Below are positions 24,610-35,830 of a stretch of 64,000 nucleotides of DNA, piece after piece. How positions within the stretch are numbered: the stretch's first letter is position 1; each line of letters opens with the position of its first letter. The notes beneath the pieces are model-generated. The model saw only the letters and a list, made by a program, of their open reading frames with translations. It had not been told where the DNA came from and made no database searches. This DNA is from Phlebiopsis flavidoalba (taxonomy: Eukaryota; Basidiomycota; Agaricomycetes; Polyporales; Phanerochaetaceae): NCBI GenBank assembly GCA_035772785.1, contig JAOCPU010000047.1, positions 62,001 to 126,000 of the forward strand, in the 5' to 3' direction. The position numbers and the translations under genes are program-made.

Positions 24610-27350
24610 CGTGGCCAGAAGCAAAAATCCCCTTTTTATCTGGACATCGACGAGGCTCCAAGTCTTGTACAGACATGAGTATCTGTACTACGTGGCCTGT
24701 AGGTCTATGGAGGAACTGAGACGTAGAGAGCGGCTCACGCGATCGGATTTCTCTGAGCATCACGTGCTGATAGTTCTGTCTCCTGACACCCCGTCCGTGC
24801 ATCAAAAGTGTGGCGTAAAGAGCCATTCCCCACCGCAACATTGCATCGACGCGAGGATATTATTGAGCAGAGCTAGGCCTGCCAGTTAAACGGCATAATA
24901 CTCAAATTTCTTCAAAAATCATCACGAAACCGTCAGAGAGCCAAAATCACCCAGGTTTTACCGGCGGTGAACTCAAAATGATCTTCAACGGCCTTTAATA
25001 GTGAGTCCTTCACCCCACTAGTTTCACGGAGTTAAAGATTCTATTACGGCTAGTTTGATCTCACTGCAGTCCTCCTCCAGTATTGGGCCAGCCATAAAAC
25101 GAGAATCTCCCCCTGCACGCTGCCACGTGTGTGAATATGGTTGTGCACCACCCCATCATGGGCTCAAAAACTCAGTGTTATCATGATCTTTGCACGCTGC
25201 GTTCCTCGTCACTTATCCTGACACGTTTCTGAAGCATATGAATCGGATGTTCATTGTACATCGATAAGACCGTTGCCGTTGTCCGCTGTCAGAAGTCTGA
25301 ACCGGGGTGAAGTTGGAGCGGCCGCTGAGCCAGGTCATGCAGCCCACTGCCCGTATTCCGTCTCGCTGAATCAGCATTTCAGCCCCAATAGTCCGAAAAG
25401 CAGGTCTGAGTTGATAAAAGCATGGTGCTGAGAGCGAGAGATCCGAGAGAGACGTGGCTCCTCAGGTTATTATGGTTAGGAATGCCCGTGCTTTCATACG
25501 CCTTTTCAGCCCGAGCCGTTTGAGCCTAACGCCCTTAGATCTGCCTAGTCGCGAGCTTTGAACGAGAGATCGGACAATGAAGCCATATGACGTCCTTCGA
25601 ATCCAGGTAGTTCAAAAATCGACGGCCCCAATCTTTCATCGGGCATAACGCGGATTATTCACCACAACCGCCAGCACAATCCCTGCCCTTGTACGCTACT
25701 CGTGGGAACGTATGCAGGGTGAGAGTCTTTCGAAATTGCCCCATCGAACGGCACAGAAGCACAAGTGAGATCTGACCCCTGAATTCCGTCTTTACCCCCT
25801 GACCAACGGCATGTGCGTCTGGTAGTAGGCATGACCATTCTTTGCCAACGCCCCGTGCGGACGGAGTTCATATATGTCATTGCCACTAGCCCCCAACGCA
25901 CCCGGTCAGATGTAGCAGACACTGATTCGTCCTTGGGAAGAAATGCATGAGGCCCACCTAACGACAATCTATTTATTTCAACCGACTGCTAGGTGGATTG
26001 GCACATTGCTCATCCAACCAGCCAACCGCGGGAAGTGACTTCAACTATTCTAATTGTTCACGACGTGCTATAGTTAGATCGGCGTATATTAAATGACACG
26101 CTGAAGGCCAGCTGCCCGACCACAGGTTGTCTCATCACGTCTCGCAAGGTTCCTCATATCTCCGCCGTACCGCCGCAGCTGCTCCGCACACGTTGGGTGC
26201 CTTCAGTCGCGCTCAAGTAGATGCTGAGAAAGCGTTCACCGACTGATCTCTCGTGCTCTGACCTCGCTCTTGTACACATGCCGAGCGAAAGAAGGGGAGA
26301 ACACATACTGGCCCCCCCCCGAATAGATCGAGTTCCGTCCCATACTCATCGAATACTTGGCACTTAGGACTTCCGTGCATGCGATTTCGAAACATATAGA
26401 GACCCCGGTCTCTTTGTGGAAGCCATCCGAAGCATGAAAAACAAAGTCCTGTTCGCGAGGTCCGTCTCTCCGTCGGCGCGGTCAAGCCACACCGTTACCT
26501 GTGGCCGCTTACTCCGACTGGTCTCACTCCGGCAATAACCGTCAGTTAACAGTCGGCAGTGCCACACGCAGTAATGTGCTATACCAGTGAGGACGTAGAA
26601 AAGGACAATCCCCATATCATTTGGTCGGAACGGAGATACCGCGCACATAAAGAAACTTTCAGCCATTCTCACAGCCAACTGTGGTAACGGTTTACGTGGC
26701 GCGACCATCAGCCTCCGATACCGGTCTATGTAATGTGCGGTCCCCTAATCAGGGTCACTCCGGGCTTGATATCGTCATTTTGGGGACTAACGCCATACTC
26801 CTATGCCATTTATTTTGCCATCGGGGGCAGATCCACACGCCCAACCCACGGTGATCGCAATCTCGTAACCCCCTGAACACCGGTCCCAATTCCAAGGTCC
26901 CGTATACCCCCAAGTGACAGCCATAAAAACTCTGCGCCGACACTCGGCCCGAGGGCCACGCTAACATTGAGTGCGGGAACACTTTGCTACGACCACTGCC
27001 AAGCATCGAACCTACGAAAGCCGTGGCTCCCTCGTACAGATTGCCATGTGGCACATTGAGCTCTAAGGGGAACGCATGGTCTCGGAATAGATCTTGTGTC
27101 ACCGAGCATGACATGGAAACACAATCTAGACTGGCCGCGGCCTAATGGGTGGTTAAAGGGATGAGACGAGAGACGCCAATCATAGCCCATCGCGAAAATA
27201 CGCTGCTGTACGTCCTACTCGAGTTGATTTAAACAACCATCGATCTTCAATCATGTGCCCTTGACCACCCTTAACTCAGCCTTCCGATAGGGCCCTTGTC
27301 AAGGGTCTCTGAAATTTTTTACCGCCCTTTGCCGTCCTCACCGGGTCCCC
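24610..27350. other. Unrecognised, gene-poor interval with a minus-strand ORF cluster
   Basis: No known family found. Four minus-strand ORFs of 90-119 codons lie end to end at 25659-25967, 26213-26485, 26364-26708 and 26755-27114. The last contains FPLELNVPHGNLYEGATAF and GSGRSKVFPHSMLAWPSGR, which look protein-like but match nothing I know. The interval at 24.9-25.6 kb has no ORF of note. The ORF cluster could be one more frame-broken gene or a remnant of a mobile element. Confidence 0.3.
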
Positions 27351-27999
27351 TCCCCCGTTGTGGTCGAAGCACTATAGTCTCACTCTCCCTGTTCTGGGGA
27401 CAAAACACGTGTTTCTTCTCCCCCGCCAGCCTCCGGTCCGCCACGTGACCAAATACCTCTTTGCAGATGCTGCTGCTTCCACCTCCGTGTCGAGGCGTTT
27501 TTCGGCTTCAACGCCCCTCACGGCTGCCCTTCCACATGAGGCGGCGCTCAAGGACATGTGGCCGCACGTACGGCAAGCCACGAGGTAGCCCATACGACGC
27601 CCGCAAGCGCAACGGCCCCGCTGCAGTCATCAGTAGCTGGGCGGTTGCTCTAGCGTGGCGCTGGGCGAGGTGTTTTTGGTTGTGCTGCAGCGTCGTTGCC
27701 CGACTTGCCTTACAGTGGTCCGTGGGACAGAAAAGGTACACGAGCGCAGAGTTGCTGAGCGCTGCAAGCTCACGCGAGAAACGCGAGGGTGTCGAGCCAG
27801 GGCCCGATCGTGTCCTGTGCCGTGTCGCGGTGATCGGCCGGCGCGTGTGCACCGCGATCTTGAACGCAATCCGAAGCACATCTCTGAGCCAATTGTGGTG
27901 CATGAGCGACATCTTACTGCGGCGTCTGTCTGTTAGCAGAGTGAGACGAGGAGGGACCCCTAGAAGGAACCTACCCGGAGCCAATGGCCAGATCGTCGA

Positions 28000-29313
28000 C
28001 CACAAGGCGACGTAGCCGAACTGCGTGGACCATTTCGCTGTAGTCGGCGAAGATAGAGCGTGTACTCAGGGAGAGCAACCTCACCTCTTGACACGCTCCA
28101 TGAATCGCGCTCCTCGGCACCCTTGATGCTATCCCGCGGTGCTCTGTCCGTCCGGTTTGGTCCTCGAACGATACGCGCTTCTTCTTCGCGCCTGCTGCAG
28201 GGTTTGCTTGGCGAGGGAGAGGCCTTTTGCACCCCCGCTGCGAAGCCCCTCAATCGCGCGCCGCGTGATGTACGCGGGAGTCCGATTTCGAGGAAAGCGT
28301 TTTGATGACTTGGTTTGTCACGGTGATGGCAAACATCTGGTCCTGTAGACGTGTGGGGTTGAGTTTGCCCCCACGGGCCCACTCGCACCGTCCATCTCCC
28401 CACAGATGCGTCGCGCTCGCGTTTGCCGCCTTGGCTGCGTCTTCCGGCGATAGCCGATGTCGGGCTTGCAGAGGACGAGGAGAGAGTAGAGAATACTGAC
28501 GTTTAGCCCAGCCCTTGGCCGTGCTGTGGATCGGGGTCTCCTTGTTGAAAGAGGTACAGCTGAACGAAGGTCATCACCTCCTCTCCAAAGGGAACATAGA
28601 CGAACGCCGAGATCGGCACGCCCAGGGCCACCATACGCCACAATAGAGGAGAGGGAGAATGTCTTGATAGTGTGAGCGAGGCGTCGTGGGTAGAGTTCTG
28701 TGATGTCCAAACCGTTGGTTTTCCCAGTCGGTGAATCGAACAGTGTAGCCGTGCAGTATAATGTTGCAAGGCACGCGCGGGACGAGAGTAGCATAAATAG
28801 AATGGTTGGCTGAAGCCCTGTTTCGATTTAGTGATTTCAGTCGGCAGTTGACTTTGGAATGTAATCACTGATGAGACTTACAAGGAATTTCGCACAGGAC
28901 CTTTGTATAAGACTGAGTAGACAGAACGCCTCAAAGACGAATAATACAACAGTCAGCAGACGGAGGCCAAATAACTGTGGCACAAGAACAGAACGACGGG
29001 TAGCACAGCTCGTATAGAATGGCCGTAGCTCCCGGCGCCACCCACTTGATATGGGCTGGTGACTGTGCCTCTTCGCTTCTCCACGCGGAACGAGCCTCGG
29101 GTGAACCCCAGCAGGACCGATAAGATGCGTTGCTTGATGCGCCACCACAGTCGACGAACGTGACGGACCAGACGAGAAGGATTGACGAGAAGACGGTGAG
29201 TACGGGATCGCGAAGAAGTAGAAGAGTGCACCCGGCCGCCGAAATGAAGATGAGGAACTTGGTGTATGAGCGAGTAGGAAAAGCAAAGTATAACGCCGAG
29301 ACGGCTTCACCAA
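28000..29313 (-). CDS. Possible membrane-protein gene, unrecognised (frame-disrupted)
   Basis: Minus-strand frames carry hydrophobic segments: TKFLIFISAAGCTLLLL (about 29180-29265), RLLTVVLFVFEAFCLLSLI (about 28910-28970) and ALGVPISAFVYVPFGEEVM (about 28570-28630). The last is preceded by a GLDITELYPRRLAHTIKTFSL-like stretch at about 28665-28720. A short polypeptide with two closely spaced hydrophobic helices following such a stretch recalls mitochondrial inner-membrane proteins of the TMEM70/TMEM186 type, but that is only a weak impression. The region 28.0-28.45 kb is GC-rich, with frames open on both strands. The boundaries are soft, and two genes may be involved. Confidence 0.3.
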
Positions 29314-29319
29314 ACTGAA

Positions 29320-30240
29320 CTTTTGGTCATTATGAGCGCATATATGCTAATTCGACACGACATACCCTGCCCTCTAATATCTTCTCTGGGTGTACGAGAC
29401 CTAATTGGCGAGGTAGTCCACGAGCGTAATCCAAGTGTCAACTCGAAGTGTTCCTGAGTTTATACAGAGTTTAGTACTGGTAGGGAGTTAAGTTTGTAGA
29501 TCGGTGGTAGCAACGTCGGCTCGTCATCTCGCGCAACACAGCGACACCCATTATGTAAGCCAATCTCGGGATCCGAGCGACCCATATGCGATGGCTTGAC
29601 GTGGAAGATGTGAGATGCTGCTCGGGGGATGGCACGCTAAGGTCTGAAATACTCCTGTATCCTCTCAGGTACTATATTTCGAGTTTTTGGACATAAAATC
29701 TCCTGGTGGGAGGATGATGACGATAGGAGTATAGTGTCCCACTGTATTGCTGATCAAATACTGTGTTATATAATATCCGAGGGCCTTGTAACACTCCAAA
29801 TCAATTTGTATAGCTGTATATGATGCTGAAAGATTATTCTATGTATTATCACGTATTTTATGACGATTGCAATATTAATCTACAAAGAAATTCGTACCGG
29901 GTAAGGTGAGCAGGTACTCAAGCGCCGATCGTGAGGAAGTTGGTGACCCACAGGCACAGCCAAAATGGGAAATGGGCGAGGCGGGAATCCTCCATTAGTC
30001 AGCTGAGGGCGCAACCCACTACTGACGCACCACTTCTCATGTGCGCGACAGGCTTTCATCACCAACACAACCAGACCGACCAATATCACACCCGGACACT
30101 GCCAATCTTATTCTGGCCGCTTGACTACAACCCCAGGCTGTTATAGTGTGGATCCAGGCACATTCTAACGTCCAAAGTAGAATATCTGAGTATTTTACAT
30201 TGGTAGTTTCTGGAATAGCACCACAAATTCGAATCTGCGC
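29320..30240. other. AT-rich intergenic stretch
   Basis: No gene is supported. The part at about 29650-29890 is strongly AT-rich (TATTTCGAG, TTATATAATAT, ATGTATTATCACGTATTTTATG). It separates the possible membrane-protein gene from the minisatellite region. Confidence 0.4.
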
Positions 30241-30281
30241 ATGTGTTCTGTGGCGTATACGTGAGAGAGCGGTGTACAGCT

Positions 30282-30351
30282 GTCCGTGGGAGAACACTGA
30301 GAGAGCTCTCTGTCTTGTCCGTGGGAGAACACTGAGAGAGCTCTCTGTCTT
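30282..30351. repeat. Perfect 35-bp tandem duplication
   Basis: Unit 1 at 30282-30316 and unit 2 at 30317-30351 are identical over 35 bases, starting GTCCGTGGGAGAACACTGAG. A third copy begins GTCCGT at 30352 but diverges at once. Each unit carries the palindrome AGAGAGCTCTCT. It is the freshest part of the longer degenerate array that follows. Confidence 0.9.
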
Positions 30352-31212
30352 GTCCGTTGACTGTTCCGTCTCGTCCGCCACTGCACCGTCCCGTGAGTGC
30401 CGATGCGCACACAACCGTCCGTTCTTGTCCAATCCCAGGTCGTCGCGTAAGTCCTAATGCCGTCTCGTCAGGCCTAATGCCGTCTCGTCCGCTATCGCAC
30501 TGTCTCGTTCGTAGTCAACCTGTCTCGTTTGTAACCAAAACTGTCTTGTACACGATGTGTCCTGTCTTGTCAGCAACCGCGCGGTCTTGTCAATGGCCGC
30601 GACGTCACGGTGTGTTCACCTTCGTGTGCCGTTTTGTCTACAACTCAGCCGTGTTCTGTTGACAATCGAACTACTTTGTCCACAGCACCTGCCGCCTTGA
30701 CCAGTCTCGGGTGCCGTCTCATTGGTGATGACTATGCTGTCGCTCTCGTCTTGCCCACGCCGTCTCGTCCGCAACTATTGTGGTTGGGCAGTTGTTTGGA
30801 GCGGCCGCCGGTCTGGTCGTTCTCTCGTCTTCTTGTCTTGTCTCGTCCTTGCGTGCACCGTCTTGACCAGGACCGCGGCGGCCTCGGAGTCGGACGCTCA
30901 TGCTATTGCTCCAGTGTCCGCGCGGTCCTCGTTGCCTTCATACACGGTCGTGCGGTCTTGTTCACGGCCGCGCCGTCTATTAGTTTGATGCCCACAGCGT
31001 GACGTCTTGCCTGCGCCATCTGAGCCTTTCTCGCATTGTCTCGTCTTTCCTTGTGGCATCTCATCCACGACCCCGTCGTGTGGTACACTTTTACACAGTC
31101 TCGTTCAGAATTGAGTTGTCCTGTTGATGGCCGGGTTCGTGTCCACAGTCGCGTAGTCTTGTTTGCGGGTGCTTTGTTTAGATTGGCACCGTCTCATACC
31201 AGGCTGTCTCAT
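30352..31212. repeat. Degenerate GTCTYGTC minisatellite
   Basis: The octamer CGTCTCGTC or its variants (TGTCTCGTT, GGTCTTGTC, CGTCTTGAC, CTGTCTTGT) recurs roughly every 25-45 bases for about 860 bp, each followed by a variable CCGCnnCNN-type spacer. Examples lie at 30366, 30471, 30483, 30503, 30523, 30543, 30564, 30582, 30717, 30762, 30838, 30869, 30955, 31040, 31156 and 31203. Long ORFs on both strands are a by-product of the repeat phasing. No protein domain is visible. Confidence 0.75.
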
Positions 31213-31574
31213 CTACAACTAGATCAACTGGTCAAGCTTGATATCCGAAGTAATGGCTGCAAGCGACCCACCAGCCGAGTGACGACGTCCGGAGCGCTGG
31301 GACAATCAAGTCGCTCAGGCATGGCTGCAAATGTGCATGGCCTCGCGCTGAGGCTTGATGACCTGGGAGGATATTGGCACAGAGTGCATCTAGGTGCGTA
31401 CGGTCAGCTTGCAGCGATTGAGTGAAAGATGCATGCCTATTCGCTCTCTACACCATAGCCCGCCAAGGACTGACCTTCTGGTGACTCAGGCATCATCTAA
31501 TGTGTGTTATTCATGTCTGGTAGTTGGCAGTTTCGAACGTGCGCTGTCAAATTCTGGGGGAAGAGGTTGGTCAT

Positions 31575-32135
31575 GTACGCAAAGTTTTCGAGGACTTTAG
31601 GTCTACTTGAGCGTACTTGGAATGTACTTGGGTGTACTTGAAGCTACTTTACGCATGCTTAAGCTCACAAGTACGCCCAAGTACGTCGAAGTATGTCGAA
31701 GTACGTTTGGCAAACTCCGCTAACTTGAATTAACTTCGGATCAACCCGAAGTGATGCCAAAGGCACAGTGCCGGGAAAAAGCCTTTCGAGGCGTAGATTG
31801 GGACAAAGGAGTACCGTAGAGAAACGGGGGGTGGTACATGAAAACCATCTTTCTGACACAAAAGCGGATGTCTTTATGTACGAAACGTTTTCACACTTCG
31901 GGGCAAATATGAGCAACGGCATTGAGACATCCTTCAAAAAAGCGGAAAAAAATACCAGAGCTCATACTCAGACGATGCTCAAGCTTTCTCGCAAAGATAT
32001 GGCACCAACTGCAGTCGAAGCCCTTGCTTACCTTGTTGTTTGCTACGAGGCCGGGGCAAGTACGCTCAAGTACGCGCTTATTCTCAAGTTAGCTTTGAGT
32101 TAGCTTAAGCACGTGCGGCAAGTAACTTTGCGCAC
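31575..32135. mobile_element. MITE-like non-autonomous DNA transposon (561 bp)
   Basis: Terminal inverted repeats: GTACGCAAAGTT at 31575-31586 and AACTTTGCGCAC at 32124-32135 (11 of 12 positions match). Just inside, TACTTGAGCGTACTTG at 31604-31619 is an exact 16-bp inverted match to CAAGTACGCTCAAGTA at 32057-32072. The left subterminal zone holds four GTACTTG-type heptamers followed by CAAGTACGYC-type copies in the opposite sense at 31668-31710. Subterminal repeats of this kind are typical of hAT- and CACTA-type elements, where they bind transposase. The interior codes for no recognisable transposase. I see no clear target-site duplication. Confidence 0.65.
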
Positions 32136-32139
32136 CCTC

Positions 32140-32280
32140 GCTGCTCGTCGAGAGCTCGCTTTCGCTCGTCGTAGCACATTGTCTTTGGCACTATATTCTG
32201 TAAATTGGCTTATGTCTCTACTTATCGTATGTACTGAACCATTTTAAACTAGGCCTCATGGAATACATCGAGAGAGACTA
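32140..32280. repeat. 3' border of duplicated FunK1 block (copy at 20850-20995)
   Basis: Counterpart of 20850-20995: GCTCGTCGAGAGCTCGCTTT, then TATGTCTCTACTTATCGTATG, a CTGAACCATTTTAAACTAGG-like part and ACATCGAGAGAG. It starts within about ten bases of the right end of the MITE-like element, so the transposon abuts the duplicated block. Confidence 0.75.
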
Positions 32281-32340
32281 CTGGTAAGCAACGGTGATAA
32301 GCAATGGTGATAAGCTCTGGTCGTTAATGTAAAGACAAGG

Positions 32341-35300
32341 TCAAGTGGAGGACGACCAGGAGCCCATGGTCTCATCGACTGGTGCAAGAGAGCTCGTGAT
32401 ACTCTGTGAAACCCTCTGCTTCTTCAACGCTGATCCTGTGCTACTTTCCAATCTCTCAGCCTGAGACGATCGTTTACTTCCACGGCTGCTCTTCTCAAAC
32501 TCAAACCTGAATGCTGCGAGCTTCAGGGACTGGTCCTCTATCTTATTTCTTGGCACGTCAGAGCCCTCCCACTCCTGAAAGACTTTCCAGACAATATTCA
32601 TGAAATGTCCGTGGGTGTTGAAGCTGCGTGCCCTCTGCTTTCGAGGTGGGGTAGAGTTGATATCTGTAGTTGTGATGGCGTGGACTGCGGTGGGTGATGT
32701 TGTTGTGCTATCCATGATTGGTGTGTCGATGTCGTCGACAGCGGGAGGAGGGGGCATACCCAATGCAAAAGGGTCCCAGCGGTCGCTAGTGGCGGCAGGG
32801 GGCGCAGCTTCCGTCACGTTGTCAGCCGAGCCCCATTTCTTCTCCAACTCTTCGAAGTCTAATGTGGAGTAATGTTCCGCGCCGAGTTGGAATAGACGAT
32901 GAAGCAAAACGGAGAGCACCGATTTCGGGTGCGGGAGTACGTAAGCCGGGATCCCCGGCCTTCATCATGGCCATCTTCTGCCCGGATCCTATGTGATACC
33001 CATCTGACGTTTTTCCTGTACGCTGTAGTATCTCGCGTCCATGTGCCGGCTCAAGTCCTGGTTAAAGGTTTGTTTTGGACCTCGTTAAAGAGTGGCGCTC
33101 GAATCGCAAGATGGTGATACTAAAGACGTGGAGGAAAGACTCGATGTCATCGGCGAAGCTCGTGCTTTTAGGCTTGCGGGGATATTGGACTAATGTCGCG
33201 GACATATACGGCCAAGTTCCCTAAGCTGATGTCAATGATTGCACTACCAATAACGTTTGAGATGCTCACCCGATCGAGAGCGCTGGCTCGCCTCCATGCT
33301 CAGCTCGTCTTGATACTTGCATAGGTCCCAGTCGTTAAGGAACGCCACACTTGTTTCGAGGTCGATGAGTATGTTAGTCATGCTGACGTCCCGATGCAAG
33401 AACTCGAGCCTTCTGGTACTGGGTGCGTCGCAATGCGCTATCAATGTGATGTTAACTGACATTGTTTATGCGGCGCACTACAGAACCTCGATGTCACTTA
33501 CCCACAAGTGCGTGGTATAACGCGCGAACTAACTCCTCAGAATTCAGATAGGTTCTTTAAAGGCCGTCCGACTTCCTTCACGACTAGGCGATGATGCCGT
33601 CTGTCTTGCAGGTCTACTGGCCTTGTCGAGGTGGCTCCTGGTCAGGGTTTCTTGAATGCCACAAGGGTCCATGAGGTCGCCCCCAGCTAGCAGTGTAGCC
33701 ACAGCAACGGACATCGGCTTCCGCAAGCTTCTGATATACCTCCGTCTCCGGATGCACCGCGCTGTGAACGGCGCACCAATAGTCTTTCAGGAACACGCTA
33801 ACGCTTGCGGCTCATGTCGTACGCCACGAACCCTTTGCCCCCGCGACACCAGTGGGAGATCGAGTACCATGATGATGTTTACCGACAAGATACGGCCTGT
33901 TGGCTCGGAGTCGCGGTGTACAGATGTGTTTTTTGCGGAGCCCGGTTTGCCCAGCTGCCGCAACCGCGTCGTGGGTTTCCACCGGTCCGGAAGGATTACG
34001 GCGTGGTGGGTTTTGGGCCATGGGACACGTCACCTGCCAAAGAGAGATATTTATCAGCGAGCTCGTTACGAAATTCACACAGGCTTACCTTATTGAATGG
34101 GATAAAGGGTTTCGTGGGCAAGAGCCTCATCTACGTAGCTGCGAAGGTAAGGGGGGGTCTTGGGGAAGAGAGTCACGGTAATTCCTTGAATTTTTGCAAC
34201 CTCCTCCTTGGAAGCCAGTGTCACGGTGGGAATTCTTCGTCACGGTGGGTGATCGACCCCTGCAGAGTGGGATCGGCAGTAGCAATACGGTAGAAGAACC
34301 TGAGCAGCTTCTCCGGCTCGGCGGGCGAAGTCAAAAGGCGCTGAGACAATGACGCCTGCACGGTCCCAGCGGCATAAGATACGCCGTGCGCTTGACGAGA
34401 ACAGCAGTGAAGCAAGAATTTCGCGGTGTTGGCGTAGGAGAGCCTCGGATGCATACTTGATAATCTGCGCACACGGGTCTTGCTGTGGCTCGCCGGTGGT
34501 GGGGAGTACGATTTTTCCGTCTTTCACTTGATACGGAGCTGCGGACTTGTCGGCCCTTGACTTCGACAAGTATTGTAGCCCAGGCCCCAAGCGTGTACGA
34601 GCCTGGTACGGTTGTATAGCTTCTAGGATTTTCTCGCGGACACGAACCCAGCGCCTCCACCGTCGTCTCCCGGAGCCACGAGCGCCGACGGCGTAGCCTG
34701 GTCGTCAACGTGAATCGGACCCTGTGTTCGTCGAGTCGGTTTGTGACGCGATGGGAGCTGTCGTCCCGGGTGTCCTCGGCCTCGGTCTTCTTCTGGTGGT
34801 CCACTGAAGGCAAGGTGAAGGCATCACATGGAGCGCCTGCGTTCTCATACATACAGAGATCTGGCTTCATTTCTGCATAGCTTCCGGGTTCTGGATTGTA
34901 TCTCGTGACGCGCATTGTGTACTTGCGCTTGCTGTTGCAAGAGTCGAGAAGTCTGTTGATTGTGGTGCACTTCATTGGAGCAGGTTTCAGCGATATGTAC
35001 ACCTGAAGATCTTCGTGAAATTGCACGTACTAGCGGCGCATAGTAACAGAACTCTGCTTTCTCGAAAGGGACGTCGGAGAAGTCGCCAGCGTTGTTCAAG
35101 ATGCTCGACGGTATATCATCTTTGCTCTGGTGACAAACACGATCCCACTGGTCAATATCGTGACCAGGGCCCATGTAGAAGACATCTCTCTGCTGACTGC
35201 CTGTCGGTGCACGTCGATATACTTTGTTTCTAGGTTCAAGGCTTGCGTGGAGACCTTGTCGTGACGTGGTGTACCGTTCGGACCCGATGCGACACCCGAC

Positions 35301-35760
35301 TGTTGGGGAGCAGTGTCCTTAGTCTGAGTCGGTGTCTCTGTGGTCGAACTACTAAATGTTCCGGCTGCTCAAAATACATGGGTAAGATATCAACAGCGAG
35401 GAAATCGAAGTCAAAGAGCTTACCGCGGCTCACAGAGCTTTGCCAAGTCGGGAGACGACGCCCCAGAGGTGTGGCGTTGTTTTCCTGATGGTACCGGTAA
35501 GTGTCTCAACAAGTGGCCGATACGACGGAGGTTGGTGCTGGCAAGGGTCCCTTGCCTGAGAAGTAGTCGACGTAGTCTCCCTTCGCTGTCTGGCAGTCGA
35601 CGTAGCCGCCTGGGGTCACAACACACTCGCCGGGAAATTCCGTTATTGTCGGCAGGAGAGGAGACAAATGAAACCGCTTACCTCATGGTTTCGTGGCTCG
35701 AAAGAGTTCACAAGGGTCTCGAGATGGATGAAGTGACTCACAAATGAAAGGCTAAAAGCG
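32341..35760 (-). CDS. FunK1-type protein kinase, copy D (frame-disrupted)
   Basis: This is the clearest kinase core of the four. On the minus strand: DQWDRVCHQSKDDIPSSIL...EFCYYAPLVR (35035-35160), MKPDLCMYENAG (about 34835-34875), LGAWATILVEVKGR (about 34560-34590), RWDRAGVIVSAPFDFARRAG (34310-34372), MFLKDYWCAVHSAVHPETEV (33738-33796), then HRDVSMTNILIDLETSVAF directly followed by LNDWDLCKYQDEL (about 33295-33400), FQLGAEHYSTLDFEELEKKW (about 32840-32900), and NKIEDQSLKL (about 32525-32555). The Ser-rich tail ends GSWSSST at 32341-32365. The catalytic loop Asp and Asn and the DWD motif are all legible. The 5' end, about 35.7 kb, is inferred from the match of 35730-35830 to the promoter of copy C. 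The frame changes between blocks. Confidence 0.78.
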
Positions 35761-35830
35761 GTAGGTTTCGTCCGAAAGCAAACATGTCAGGTCGACGGGG
35801 CGTCTACAGGGGGTGTTCAGGACCGAGAAG
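35730..35830. repeat. 5' border of duplicated FunK1 block (copy at 24485-24605)
   Basis: ACTCACAAATGAAAGGCTAA followed by GGCGTCTACAGGGGGTGTTC parallels ACTTACAAACGAAAAGTCCA followed by GGCGCGTCTACGG...GGGTGTTCGGGG at 24490-24590. Both lie just upstream of a FunK1 gene, so the duplication includes promoter DNA. The match is diverged and interrupted by indels. Confidence 0.55.

Noticed and set aside
27461..28015. Overlapping long ORFs on both strands (184 codons plus, 165 codons minus)
   Set aside because: High GC keeps both strands open. Neither product shows a domain or the composition of a conserved protein, so I did not call a gene here.
28000..29313. Pheromone receptor (Ste3) at this locus
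   Set aside because: Hydrophobic segments are present, but none of the Ste3 motifs I know (such as the GHRYDI-type loop or the late-helix WADVH motif) can be read.
30200..31210. CRISPR-like array
   Set aside because: Repeats are short and degenerate with uneven spacers, and the host is a eukaryote.
30237..31212. Long ORFs on both strands in the minisatellite
   Set aside because: Open frames arise because the repeat octamer lacks stop codons in several phases. No conserved domain is present and both strands are equally open.
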